Source: Sceloporus undulatus (lineage: Eukaryota; Chordata; Lepidosauria; Squamata; Phrynosomatidae). From it: DNA of 64,000 nt. The notes below the pieces were generated by a model. It had not been told where the DNA came from, made no database searches, and saw nothing but the letters and a program-made list of their open reading frames with translations. Below, in pieces: positions 30,285-42,700 of the stretch; the stretch's first letter is position 1; each line of letters opens with the position of its first letter. The stretch spans positions 420,034 through 484,033 of the forward strand of contig NC_056529.1 in NCBI RefSeq assembly GCF_019175285.1, in the 5' to 3' direction. Position numbers and translations under genes: made by a program.

Positions 30285-30902
30285 TCCAAGTTGGTGCCAA
30301 CCATGGAGATTGGTGCTAACTGCACTGACCATTGTTGGCTTTCACGTTGGTGCCAACCATGGAGGATTGGTGCTAACTGAAATGACCATCTGTTGGCTTC
30401 CAAGTTGGTGCCAACCACGGAGATCGGTGCTAACTGAAATGACCACCTGTTGGCTTCCAAGTTGGTGCCAACCACGGAGATCGGTGCTAACTGAAATGAC
30501 CACCTGTTGGTTTCCAGTTGGTGCCAACCATGGGATCGGTGCTAACTGAAATGACCACCTGTTGGCTTTCAAGTTGGTGCCACCATGGGATCTCTTCTTC
30601 CCTTCCTGGATCGGTGCTAACTGAAATGACCACCTGTGGCTTTCCCAAGTTGGTGCAAACATGGAGATCGGTGCTAACTGAATGACCACCGTTGGCTTTC
30701 CAAGTTGGTGCCAACCATGGATCGGTGCTAACTGAATGACCACCTGTTGGCTTTCCAAGTTGGTGCCCCATGGAGATCGGTGCTAACTGAAATGACACTG
30801 TTGGCTTTCCAAGTTGGTGCCAACCACGGGCTAACTGAAATGACCACCTGTTGGCTTTCCAAGTTGGTGCCAACCATGGAGATCGGTGCCAACTGAAATG
30901 AC
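30285..30902 (+). repeat. Minisatellite, 58-60 base unit, about 10-11 copies
   Basis: Each unit reads atcggtgctaactgaaatg, then accacctgttggctttcc, then aagttggtgccaaccatgg. Units differ mainly by one- or two-base losses. The open frames across it on both strands are repeat artefacts. Confidence 0.9.
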
Positions 30903-31280
30903 AGCAGGAGGACCACCACCTGTGGCTTTTTGGGAAAGAGGAAGAAGGCTAATGTCTCTCCAACCTTCCCTCAGTTGTACCAGTGAAGAGATGAAATATA
31001 AAGGCCATGTAGGTAGGGGACACCGCAACCAAGCGGAAGAGTAACTCCTCAAGTAAACAAAAGCAGAACTGCTCAGCTTTCTTTTCCATCCCCCAAACAC
31101 TCTTGCAAACATCTGTGAAAATGGGCAAGGTGCAGCTCCCCAGACAGTGACCACACAATGCAAAGAAGACTCCGTCTGAACACCCAAGTTTGGCCAGTGC
31201 TCCATCACCGTTTCCAGCAAAACAGCTAAGATGTCCACTTACCAAAGCAAAAGACGTCAGCAGGCCCCTTCGGTTTGAAT

Positions 31281-31286
31281 TTTATT
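31281..31286 (-). terminator. Candidate CASKIN1 polyadenylation signal
   Basis: AATAAA on the minus strand at the far end of the low-repeat region downstream of CASKIN1. Confidence 0.35.
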
Positions 31287-31579
31287 AGTAAGCACCAACT
31301 GGGTGTAAACGCAACAACCGCACTGCCTCCCTGTACTGGAAATGACAGCCTAGACAGGCCTTAGTATGTCCTGGAACTGCCCTTGAGGTGGGATTTTTCT
31401 ATTTCTAACCTCAATGATAAAAGCTCTATTTTAGAGTTAATGTTGTATGTATGAAGTAGCACCAACCGGGGGCTGCTTTCCCCTCTTCTTCCTCCCCCCG
31501 CCTTTAAATATTTACAGCCAGACACTTCTTTGTTTTTTAAATAAGAGCAAAATTCTTTACAGTACCACAGAAGCCATCA

Positions 31580-31612
<33 letters not shown>

Positions 31613-33142
31613 TAATAATAATACAGGTGGGACGCACGAAGCAAGAAAAGGAGACTGGCGGCAAGATGCATAGCTCTGATTGGATGGGAATACAATACAG
31701 TTTCCATAACTTAATAATAAAAATATATATAATATATATATAATATGTATATATCCAGCATTAGAATCTTGGAATATTTTTCTTTTCCCTCTTAAAGATA
31801 CATTTTGTTTCTCTTTACAACAGGTATCTTTATGTTGTCTCTGTATTTATTTATTTATTTTTAATAATTAAGAAATCTCAAAGTTGTGCCAGACACGTTT
31901 TGGAGATCAGCAAAGACGGACCTATCGAGAGAAGAGTGTGCGCCTGGGTCCGGAAAACCGCGGCGGTGGCGCCAGGGAACCAGGCGAGTTTGCAGCCCAG
32001 GCTTTAAAAACTGGACTGACTCCCATTTTTGTACATGAAATATACAGCTGCGCATACACAGAAATACTTCCACACACATGCTTTTAAATGCAGACTTACA
32101 CACGCGCACACATTTGGGCACACGCACGCATACGCACACCTCGACGTAAAAAATAAAACGCACCAAAAGGAACACACACTTTGTCAGAGATGAGACTCGA
32201 CAAAATAAATTCATAAAACAAGGCACGTCCTTTGATTTTTTCCCCCATGAAAACCGTAAAAAGAAAAACGACAAACGGAAAAAAATTATAATAATATAAC
32301 AAAAACGTCATGTTTTCTGTACACTTGGAAAAGAAGAAGAAGAAACGGTACCTTTTTTTAAAAACATTGTGCTACTCTTTTCAAATGATCTCAACCACAA
32401 AGACACACAGCTTATTATAAGTCTAATAGTCAAGCTAAACTCCAGTTCTTTCTTAAAACTGTTTTTAATATACAATTGAAGATAATATTTTAAAATCTTT
32501 TCTTATATTAAAGTCCTTTCCTTTTATTTATGTATTTTTTGTTAATTATCTCTGGGGGAATAGGGGGAATTCCATCTTAAATAACTTCTGTCAATAAATT
32601 AATACTCCTTTATATAGCTTATTCTTTTCTTTTTTCTCTTCCGTCCCTTTAATCACCTGCCGAAAGAAAAAAAGTTTGATTTTGCTTTCACACATTAAGA
32701 ACATTCATAATAAACATGGCTGTTTCAAGAGGAGACCATCATCCACATGGACAACAACAAAACCCCAACAATACCTTTTTTTCCCAGCCTGGTCACTAAT
32801 ATATTCGGTGCATTTAATTAACACTGTCCGCAACATTGAGAAGGGTTTAAAAGGGTTTGATGGTCCGAAGGGCGACCCAAAGTTCTCCTGAGATGTTGGT
32901 CTGAACTGATGGGTTGGAATCCATGAAATCATATCCAAAGCCAAACTGGGCACCGACTCTTGCTCTCTCTTAGTTTAATTTTTCTGTAATTTTTAAATGT
33001 CCCAAATCTTCTTTTTTATGGGAAAAAGGAGAACAAAGAGGACCGTTTGGGACTGCAACAGTATTTAAAGAGAGGATGACGACGGAGTGATAGTGGAAGC
33101 TCATGTTTTCAAACACAAGGATGGGATTGTTATCAGCTGTGT

Positions 33143-33320
33143 TATTGTTGTGTACCTTCAAGTCATTTCTGACTTAAGGTGGACCTATCGCAGGATTTTC
33201 TGGGGCTGAGAGGATGTGACTCGCCCTAAGTCACACTCAGTGGGTTTTCGTGGCCGAGTGGGAAATCGAACCCAAATCTCCAGGGTCCTAGTCCTATACT
33301 TAAACCATTATGCCAAGATG
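33143..33320 (+). repeat. MIR-like SINE
   Basis: gttgtgtaccttcaagtcat, tctgacttaaggtggaccta, aagtcacactcagtgg and aatcgaacccaaatctcc in order. Confidence 0.65.
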
Positions 33321-36300
33321 GCTTTCTTTTCTTGGTAAGAAGAGTATAATTGCCGAAGGAATCTTCACCGACTCAAGGAGTTCCTTGGAATAGCCTTTGG
33401 TAGGAAGAAGTCGAGGACTTAGCAACCAAGATTTGAGGAAACAGCAGCAATTTTTCCTTACTCTCAGATGGACTCCTGTTGCTAACGCCGTGATTCAGGG
33501 AAAGACGGGATACAAGGAAGTGCTATTTAGAAGAGATTATCATTTCGCTCTGTTAGCAGCAACAAGAAGCAATGGAAGGAAGAGCGGGAGGGAAGAGATA
33601 TTTCCTTCCACCCCTGGATTTCCCATTACTGAAAATGTCTGAAATCCCATAAGTACACATGAGGATGAACATAAAATAGCAGAGCAACACGTAAAACAAG
33701 AGGCGATGCTATCAGTGGCAATGCCTGGGATGAAAGACTGGGTCTCTGGCTCAGTCTCCCATAGTCAAGACGATGCAGAAAATTATTATTTTAAAATTAT
33801 TCCAACAAATACCATGATGATATGATTTATGAAAGGCCTTTTGAGACACGACTGAAGTTGTTTTGGAGGCGTGAGGCTATCCTAACAAAGGGTTTGGATA
33901 AAATGCAACAGGTTGAAGACACCGAAGACCAGTCTACACTACTTATTAATCAGAAGTGTACCTGTCAAAAAACATTGGGGTGCCACTCCCTGAAACCCTC
34001 CTTTTAAGGACTGAAAATCACAATGAACCTATCGTAGGAATGCCTATGACCAGCTTCAAATCCAGTGCAACTCAGCTTTATGCTTGCCTACTGGCAAGAA
34101 CTGAGGACACACCTGGTTGTTTTTTTAAGGATATGTGCATGAAAGCAAGTCAATATTAGTGCTGAAGCACCACCTGGTATGGCCTTTGCTTCTGGTGAAG
34201 CTACCACTTTTAATGGTAAAATGTGTTATCTCCATCAAGGTCAATATATAGTGTTGTTCTTGTAGGGGACATGTGCACATCGCCAGGAAGGAAAGAAGGA
34301 ACAGGAGTAGATGATGTTTAAGAAAAACAGAGAGGATTCGGTTGGAAGATGAAGGAATGGGTATTCCACTTTTTGGGGAACCCCCGATTGTGCTCATTTC
34401 AGAATGGTACAAGCCCAGGAAAAGGCAGCCAAGGAAGCTCAGAAAACCTCATAGACGCGAGACGTAACAGCTAACAGAACAAGTGGATCTGTTTGGTGCT
34501 TTGACATTCAGGTGCTTCCTCTCCCTCCAAAACTACTTGCAGTGTTTGGACATTGCCACTGCAACCAAAGAGAGGGAAAGGAGGGATTATTTGGTAGAGC
34601 GCAGGACAAGGGCAGTCCACTGGGCCACCATTACATTCTGCAGGCTGCCTCTGCGAAGAGGAACGCAATGCTGCTCTTAGGAACCCAACCGTCCATTTCA
34701 AACCTCCTCCTTTTAAACCTTTGCTGCAAAGGAGCACCCCAGTCTTGCAAGAGAGCTATGCAGAACAATTCACAATCTCCCATACTGTGGAGTCTGCTAT
34801 GACACTTTCTTCTCTCCAAAAAGCAAACCCTCTTGTGGATTGAGGATACTGCAAAATCCATGTGCCACTAAATAGATAGGTACAATCTTTGGCTCACTTT
34901 GCATTCCTTGGGCTCACAGAAATCTGATGGAACACCACCCTTTTCTGGGGCATGCACAACACAAACTACAACTGCCAGGTTTCCCCAAGGTTCATCACCC
35001 TTTTCCTATATATTTTCTTAAACAGATGACTAGCAAGAGCACCCCAAGTCGAACAGCAGGACAAGAATCCCAAGATCTAGTAGGGTAAGAAGTGCAAACT
35101 GAGACGGATGTCAAGAGCCCAAGATGCAAACCTCATCCCAGCATATGGCTGCAACTGACTCACTTTTGGCACAGGGGCAGAACTGGACTTTGCTTTTGGG
35201 ATATCAAGGGAGGGGAGTTCCCCTTCTGCTAAACCCCTGCTAGAATCCAGGACCACCATTGCGCCTGCTGCTTCACAATCATCATTTCCCACAAAATCGA
35301 TTTGTCATTGCCTGTACTGCCACGGCTGTGCCCTGCTTACACTGAACTCTGTGTCCTCATTCCTCATCCTCCCAGGAACCATCGCTAAGGAATTGCTTGA
35401 TCAGGGACAAAACTCTTTGGAAGCAAGTGCTTTGAAGCAAAGAGAAAGTGCAACGTAAGCCCCTCATGCTCAGAACTGCCCTTTGCCTAGAGAGATATAG
35501 ATATACATATATATATATATATATTTAAGGGGGACGGGGGCAAAGAGAAAGGAATCGGGAATAAATATTCTGCTTTGGCAGCTACGGAAGGCCACCTGGG
35601 GATATTTACAGTGGGATTTTGGCCAGGATGTTTTCTAATTTCTTTTTTGTTTCCCCTTTTCCCTTCTCAACACTGTTATCGATCATGCAAATGTACCAAG
35701 GCGCCTACACCTTCCCACCGGGGACGTTGCTTTCCCAGGCAAAACGAACCAAGGAGGGAGGAAAGGAGCTTATATCTCAAATGGAAATTCATCAACAGAA
35801 CAAAAACGTCTCACAGTCACAGCTTCATCATCACCAGGAGCAGACAAACACCTTTGGGACAAAGAAACAAAGCATGCAGCTAGCCGAAAGCCTCCGGAGG
35901 GGGGGACTCCGCAGCTTCCCTCGGGCGTCCCCAGCCCCGTCGTGCCTCGCTCTTCAGGCGTTTCCCGGCGAGGGTCAGACGGGCACCGGAACAGGCAGCG
36001 GCCGCGCCGGAGAGGACAGCATTGCTCAGTCAAGGAACAGGACCAACACAGAAGGCAAGAGTTGTTCACCAAGACGAAATCTCAACCCCAACGGAAAAAC
36101 AGGAAGAACCAGAGAAAGACTAATACTTATTTTTGTGCCACACGTTTCGATAACATATTTTTGGACTGTTAATACCTGTGGGGTAAAAGGAGAAAGGGGA
36201 CTCATTTGGAAAGAGCGAGGAGGAATAGAGAAAATACTTTCCAAATCAAATGGAGGAGGAGGAGGAGGAGCGAGTTTGACTTGAGAGGAGCCTGGACGCT

Positions 36301-36684
36301 CGCATTCGTCTCGTAGATATGGAAGCTCCTGCCCATAAAGAGGCGCGTTGTTAGCCTTTTTAACTTCGTTTTCAGGAAGGAAAATTGCAGTATTCCCCAA
36401 GGTCAACAGGTGTTTAGGTAAGGGGCCGGGGAAAAAGAAAATACAAGAGATCCTCTCTTCTGTTGTCGTTGTTATTGTTCTCTGCTTCCGCAAAACTGGT
36501 TGCAAGGAAAACCTTTCCCAAGCATCTCGTTTGTTTCAGCACAATCCTGAGGTAATACTTATCTTCATTGTGCAAACCTCAAAAGATGGGAAGGGAAGGG
36601 AGAAAGGGAAGATCTTCCATGGAGATGATTGTGCCCTTGTGCCCTTGGCAGATCCTGAGGTTGGCTGGGATTGTCGGCCAGCTC

Positions 36685-36781
36685 TCATTCCAACATGGCG
36701 TCCAACTGGTCAGCCAGGTCGTCGAACATGCTGCCGATGTCGTCCAGGATGCTGACTGTGCTCTTGGACTCCGCGGCGGAG
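36685..36781 (-). CDS. CASKIN1: CASKIN1 last coding exon
   Basis: Acceptor cctcag|CTCCGCC. Encodes [20 protein letters not shown] and [11 protein letters not shown], then TGA. This C-terminus is shared by CASKIN1 and CASKIN2. Confidence 0.96.
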
Positions 36782-39700
36782 CTGAGGAGCAAAGAGAAAG
36801 ACATCGTCACTGGCCTTTGGCCTCCCACCAGTCCTCCACACCTCTCTCTTTTGCTACCAATGCTTTTCCTATAGCTCCCATAACCTGCGTTTAAGCTGAA
36901 GTACATCTTGGTGCAAGAAACACATACTGGATGCATCTCCATTCATCCCTCTGCTCTCTCACAGCACAGAGATGCTTGTGATGGGGAGGCTGTGATTCTT
37001 GCAGAGTGAGGTTGTTGTCTTTTTGGAGGGGGGACTAATAATAATAATAATAATAGATTTTATTTATATCCTGCCTTTCCAGATCAGGGGGGCTTACAAT
37101 AGAATATATAAATAAATACATAACACATACGTAAGTAAAATTACACATCCCCTTATCCCTTACTTTAAAACTAAAATAACAACACTATAAATCCAAATTA
37201 AAATCAATTTAAAATAGGTAAGATGGGGAAAGACATTTGCGCAAACGCAGGGCAGTCTAATAGAGGAAGATGTAGCTACAAGATCCACCTTTCCCAACAT
37301 AGGATCTCATCCATAAGAAGCATTACTGCAAGTCTAAGGTGGTTGCTACATCTATGCATGAAACCCAACCAGCCCTCTGCCATTTGCTGACTCCCACCCA
37401 ATGCCCCTTAATACCAGCCATGTGCCTTACTCTGCTGTTTGCCCGTCCTCCTGCTTGATCTTCTCCTCCACTGCTTGCAGAGCAGCAGCAAGGGAGGCAC
37501 TGGTCTCCTCCAGCTTCTGATGGACGCTCTCTGTGCTGGTGCTCTCCACCGAAGGCCCTGCCATGGAGGAGCGAGGGGGCTTGACCGGCACCGTCTGAGA
37601 GGGAGCCCGGCCGGGGGACAAGGGTTTTGCCGGGCTGGAGCAGAGCGAGGGCGGCGTGCTCGAAGGCTTGATGGTGGAGACTAGTTGCTTGGCAGGTGAC
37701 GGGGCAGGCGTGGAGCTGGCGCTCGCAGACTGGAGGACTGCATGGACCTTGGGTTTAGGGGCAGTCGGGGGTGGTGTCGGTTTAGGAGAGACGGGTGGCG
37801 GAGTCCCATGAACACGCTTTACTTCTGTAAGAGAGGAGAGCACTGTAACTCTTTTACTCCCTTTTTGGGGGGAGCAAGTAGATCTGCCACTGTTGCATTG
37901 AAACACCTCTAACATAGGGGCCTGAAGCCTTTCAATGGCACATGCATGTATGTTTCCTCTCTTTTCTGTACAAGATGCAGAGGGCTTATTCATATCCTTT
38001 AACCCCTTGTGCCCTACCCAAAGTCTCCCCCATCAGCTGTCAAAACCTGCACAGAATGAGCTATGACGCCCTTGGCAGATCCTGAGGTTGGCTGAGATTG
38101 CATCCCCCAAGAAACTTGGCTAAGGGAGAATCTCCCAAGTTCAAAACTGTTAGGTAAGCCAGTCCCATTGCCCAGTCCACGGACTTCCCAGTGATCTCCA
38201 AGTGCCCAGCATGTGATCCATGGCTGTTGGACCACACTTCTGGAAGGGCAAAGAAAAGTGTTGGGCCATATAATCTTTCCCAGGTCCTCTGAAGCTGCCC
38301 ATCCCTACATTTTACATACTTTTGGCCCAGCAAGACACCCTTACCTGGACTGCTCGGGCCTGGAATTGGGACCTTTTTGGAGGTCGGTGTGGGTGGTCCC
38401 GAGACTTTCTGGGGTAGGACAGGCTTGGGTGAAACGGGTGGTTTGACCATCTTCTTGGGTTCACCTTCTGGAGGGGGCTGTGTGGTGGCATAGTCGTATC
38501 TCTCTTGCTGCTCCGCAGGGGACACAACCTCCACGCCGCTTGTTTCTGAGGCCGGACGGCGTCTGACGGTGGTGGTGCCGTTCTGGTAGACTGAGAGCAG
38601 GGCTGGCTCCTGCTCCTTGTCTTTCAACTTCGGCCGTCTCTTTACTGTGTCCGACTCTGTGAGGATAAACTTGACGCCATCCTGTTGGCTCTGTTTCATC
38701 CTGATTCTTCTCTTGAGCGTGGCACTGGCCTCCACTTTGGAGAGGTCTCCATGCCGGTGGGCCAGGGACAAGGCCTCACCACCTTCAGGTTTGGCCACCC
38801 CCATCTGTCGGGGGCGCTGTTTGATCGTCAGGTTGCCCTCCTCAGCAAAGGGGATGTTCTCCCCAGCACTGTTCTGCGGGGGCCCTCCAACATGTTCTGC
38901 CCTTAGACGCTCCACAGGGCCACCTTCCTTGGACGCGTCAGACTTTATGCTGTCAGAACGTTCCCGTCGAGCAGTGGCTGTGAGCCCTGTGACGGGGCCA
39001 CTGATTGTGCGGCGACGGTTGACCACCTCGCCATCTGGCCCAATGGCATCCTTATGCTTGACGGTAGCCAGGACGGTCGCGACACGAGAGTGTTCTGGAC
39101 TGGCCGGGTGCAGGGCTGCCCCAGGTTGCAAGTAGTAGCTGTCAGCACCCTTCCCGGCTCCGGGGGGCTTTTGGAGAGCAAGACCTCTGGCTCCACCGCC
39201 AATGGATGACATTTCTAACATGGCAGCAATGCTCTTTACGCTCCCAGCGCTACCCGTATCCACAACACCCCCAAAATCACTGGCACGTCTCTGCTGCTGT
39301 TGCTCTTGAGAGGTCTCTTGCCCTTCTTCCCCATCCTTGAAATCGTCTGTCATGTTGGTGCTGGAAATGGCTGAACTGGAGCGCTTGGGTGGTGGCGGCG
39401 GAGGCCCCTTTTTTTTTGGCCGTACAGCGAAGGATTGGCTGCGGTTGACATTCTTATCGCCTCCTGACTGGGCCCGCACTGAGTGGCTGCGCCCAACCCG
39501 TCGCTGCACTGTGGCGTAGGGCCCGGCGTCCGGCACCAGTAACTCGTCCTTCTCCTGCTCACTGTCAGACACAGCATAACGGTTAAGGCTGTGTGCCCTC
39601 TTCTTCGGCCGGCCTCCTTCTTCTTCGGCTTCTGTGGCCTGGGGAGGTAAACACAGCACCGGCACCGAGACTGGCAGCACTGGCACCGCCTGCGCCAAAG

Positions 39701-42700
39701 GTCCTGTGGCATGAGCGTCTCCCTCCATGGGCTGCGGCATGACATAAGCAAAGCCACGGTGCGTCGGGGACTGAGGCAGTGAGCGAGGAGACATGGGGCG
39801 GTCCGACTGCGGCAACAACTGGGGTGTGGGTTTTACCTTGGCCGTGGCGTGTGGCATACCAAGAGCTTGTGGTGAGGAGGGGCGGGGCTTGGTGGGTGTC
39901 TGTGGGGGGGTGTAGTGGCCGGTGGATGGGGGAAACGATTGCCGGGGTTTGCCGGGCACTGGCGGCACACTTGCTCTCTTGATGCTGTGGCCATGGCGGA
40001 GGCTCCGCACTTCCTTGGGCAAAGTGGCTGGACTCTCTTTCCCATCCTCTACCAGGTACTCCTGGCTCTTGGACATGGTGCTGCTGGAAGGCTTCGATCC
40101 ATCTCCCAGCAGCTCTTGGGAGCTACTCATGTGTTTTGCTCTCCCACTCAGACTGTTTTCATGGGTGAGGCGAGAAGAGTGGCGGTAGGCTGCCCCTTCG
40201 CGGAAATGGCCCACATGGTTGCCCTGTTTCTCCGTCCCTTCCTCGCTGGTGCCAGTCATGGCCACTTGCAGCTCGTTGCTCAGCTCGCTGTCTTGGAAAG
40301 TGGTCATCTTGGGCGACTGGCACTCGGCCGTTTCCTGCTGAGGCGACTCGATTGCCATCGTGTCCAAAGACTGAGGTGCCCCCTTCTTCTTCAAGGTCCC
40401 CGACTCGTATTTGATGTACTCAGCCTTCTGGATCTCTGCCAGCTTCTTCACTGCCAACATCAGCTTCTTCTGATGACCTAAGAGAAGACATGGGACAGAA
40501 GGGCTGAATTATTAGAAGAAAGGCACTGTAGCTGTTTTTCACCTTGGGACAGACTTCAGGTCACAAGGCTTACCAAATGTCATGTTTTTTCTTGGATTGG
40601 TTGCCCTTTGCCCACCCCTGATCTAAGAGAACACTGAGCTTAGCCATTCTGAGTCTGACAAACATTCGGCTCCTGGAGGAAGAATCCATTTTCCAGCCAA
40701 GCATCACTGCCATGAACTAATTTGGACATTGCCCAATGGGCTCTGCCCTCCTCCAAGTTAAGCCAGGTCTGTTTGTGCAGCATTTTTAAAATCTGTATGT
40801 ATGTGTGTATGTATTTATATATATGTATTATTTCCACATTGTTATGAGCTGCTCCAATCAGGGTACTGCACAGGTGCAATAACAACACGTAATTGTGCAA
40901 AACAAGATGCAGAGTTGAAATACAGCGACCCAAATCCAGTTTCTCATCCTGGCTAGAATTAGATCCACTGAGTCACCAAGTCAACGGCAAGTTGCTTCAA
41001 GTGGGACCAACAGTTGGATTTAAACCAATGCTGGTTGTCCGTGAAACAGATGGCAGGTTGGAGAACATAGGGACAGGCTTGCAAAAATAGGTGACTTTTC
41101 AACAAGCATCTAAAAATGGAAAACTGTTGGAGCATGTCGAGTTATAAACTGGAATATTCAACATAGGCTAAAACCCCATTGGTGGCATACACTGACCATG
41201 AGATATCATGACTGGGAAATATATATAGAAAGTGTATGTCTGTCTGTCTGCATATATATATATATAGAGAGAGAGATCTGTAGACCCCATACTTTTTATG
41301 CAGGCATTCCCTGAGACCTGAAAATTATTCCAAGGATTCCTCCAGGATAAAAAAAGGTTGAGAAAGGTTGACTTAGGCCAAGCCTTTCACAGATGTGTCC
41401 TTGCCAACTTGATGATGTTTCCCTTGTTCCACTTCCTCCTGTCCCTTTGTTTTGTTACAAACTGGAACCATGTGTTGGGGAGTTCTCCTGGCCTTTGGCT
41501 TCTCTCACCCAGCTTAGTGATGCCGATCTCCTGCAGGTCTTCCCAAGTGATGTCAGTGATGAAATCGATGTTTTCATAGCCATTTTCCACCAAGACCTTG
41601 TAATACTGGGCCAGTCCGATTATGGAGAGCCAGAGTGCCAGGTTAGCCTGGGGAGAGAAGAAGAGAACAAACTTAACTCTTTGTTTTTAAAGGGCAAGAA
41701 TCCCCAAGGCAAAAAGCTCATCCTCTGGATTCACATCTTTTCTTTGCTGATGCATTTCCCCCCAAATCAGAAAAATTCCTGCCACGCTAACCACTTAGTA
41801 TGGAATTGCCCATCCATCCTACACATCCTTTTCTGGATAATTCAGAATGCATAGCTGAGTTCTTTGCATGGTCTGTACTTCTTTCAGACCTGGACAGCAT
41901 CTGCACTACAAAAATAATGCAGTTTGGCACTGCTTTAACTGTGACAGAATTGTGGGATTTGTAATTTTGTGAGATAATATGTAGCCTCTGGGGCCACAGC
42001 AAACTACAAATCCCAGGCTTCCATGCCATTGAGCCACAGCAGCTAAAGTGGTGTCAAACTGGACTATTTCTGCCAAGCAGATGCAGCCTCAGTCTCAGCA
42101 AAACCCATGCCTGGGAAAGAGATGAGACTTACCGGCTTGTACTCTGGGAGCCATTCAGAAATATTTAGGTTGTTGATCTCGGAGGCAATCTTCTTCCTGT
42201 GTCCTGGTTTGGTGACTCCGATGGCTGTCAGATCCTATGGGAAACACAACAAACATTTTAGGCCCCACGAAAGCAGCGAAGTTGCAAAAAGAGAAACCAC
42301 GGGAGTGAAAGAGTCACTGCCAAAGCCTCAAAGATCCAACATAGCTCCCCAGCAGCAAGACAGAAGAATAAAGCGATAGATACTTTGCTTGGTTTGTGAA
42401 GTCAAAGGCTTTCATAACCACCATCCTTAATTTTTTGGGGGGTTTTGGGGCAATGTAGCTATGTTCTAGAAGAGTTTATTCCTGACATTTTGCCGGCATC
42501 TATGGCTGGCAACTTTACTTGGTTGCTTATTAGACATTATGAACTAACCCAAGCAATAAATGAGTGTTCCTGAATTCTGGACCTATATCGCTATGTAATC
42601 AGGTTGAGACAAAAATGGACTACAAATCTCTAACATCTAGCTTCTGGTATCAGGGGTGTGTGTTTGTGTTATTGTGATCATGAGCACTCAGCTGCCAAAA

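Larger units (their letters stand above)
31260..36684 (-). other. CASKIN1: CASKIN1 3' UTR (extent inferred)
   Basis: Between the CASKIN1 stop (36685) and a minus-strand AATAAA at 31281-31286 lies 5.4 kb that is AT-rich and nearly repeat-free compared with its surroundings, which fits a long neuronal 3' UTR. It contains (aat)n at 31580, (at)n at 31720 and 35500, and one SINE at 33.1 kb. Earlier polyadenylation sites are possible. Several open frames (for example 35619-36284 plus) have no recognisable content. Confidence 0.4.

Noticed and set aside
30223-30873. Repetitive proteins on both strands (LVLTEMTTCW..., GWHQLGKPT...)
   Set aside because: Translations of the minisatellite; its unit is not a multiple of three throughout and shifts frame.
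35619-36284. 221-codon plus-strand frame
   Set aside because: Antisense to the CASKIN1 3' UTR; low complexity and no known domain.
39915-40481. 188-codon plus-strand frame
   Set aside because: Antisense shadow of the CASKIN1 proline-rich exon.
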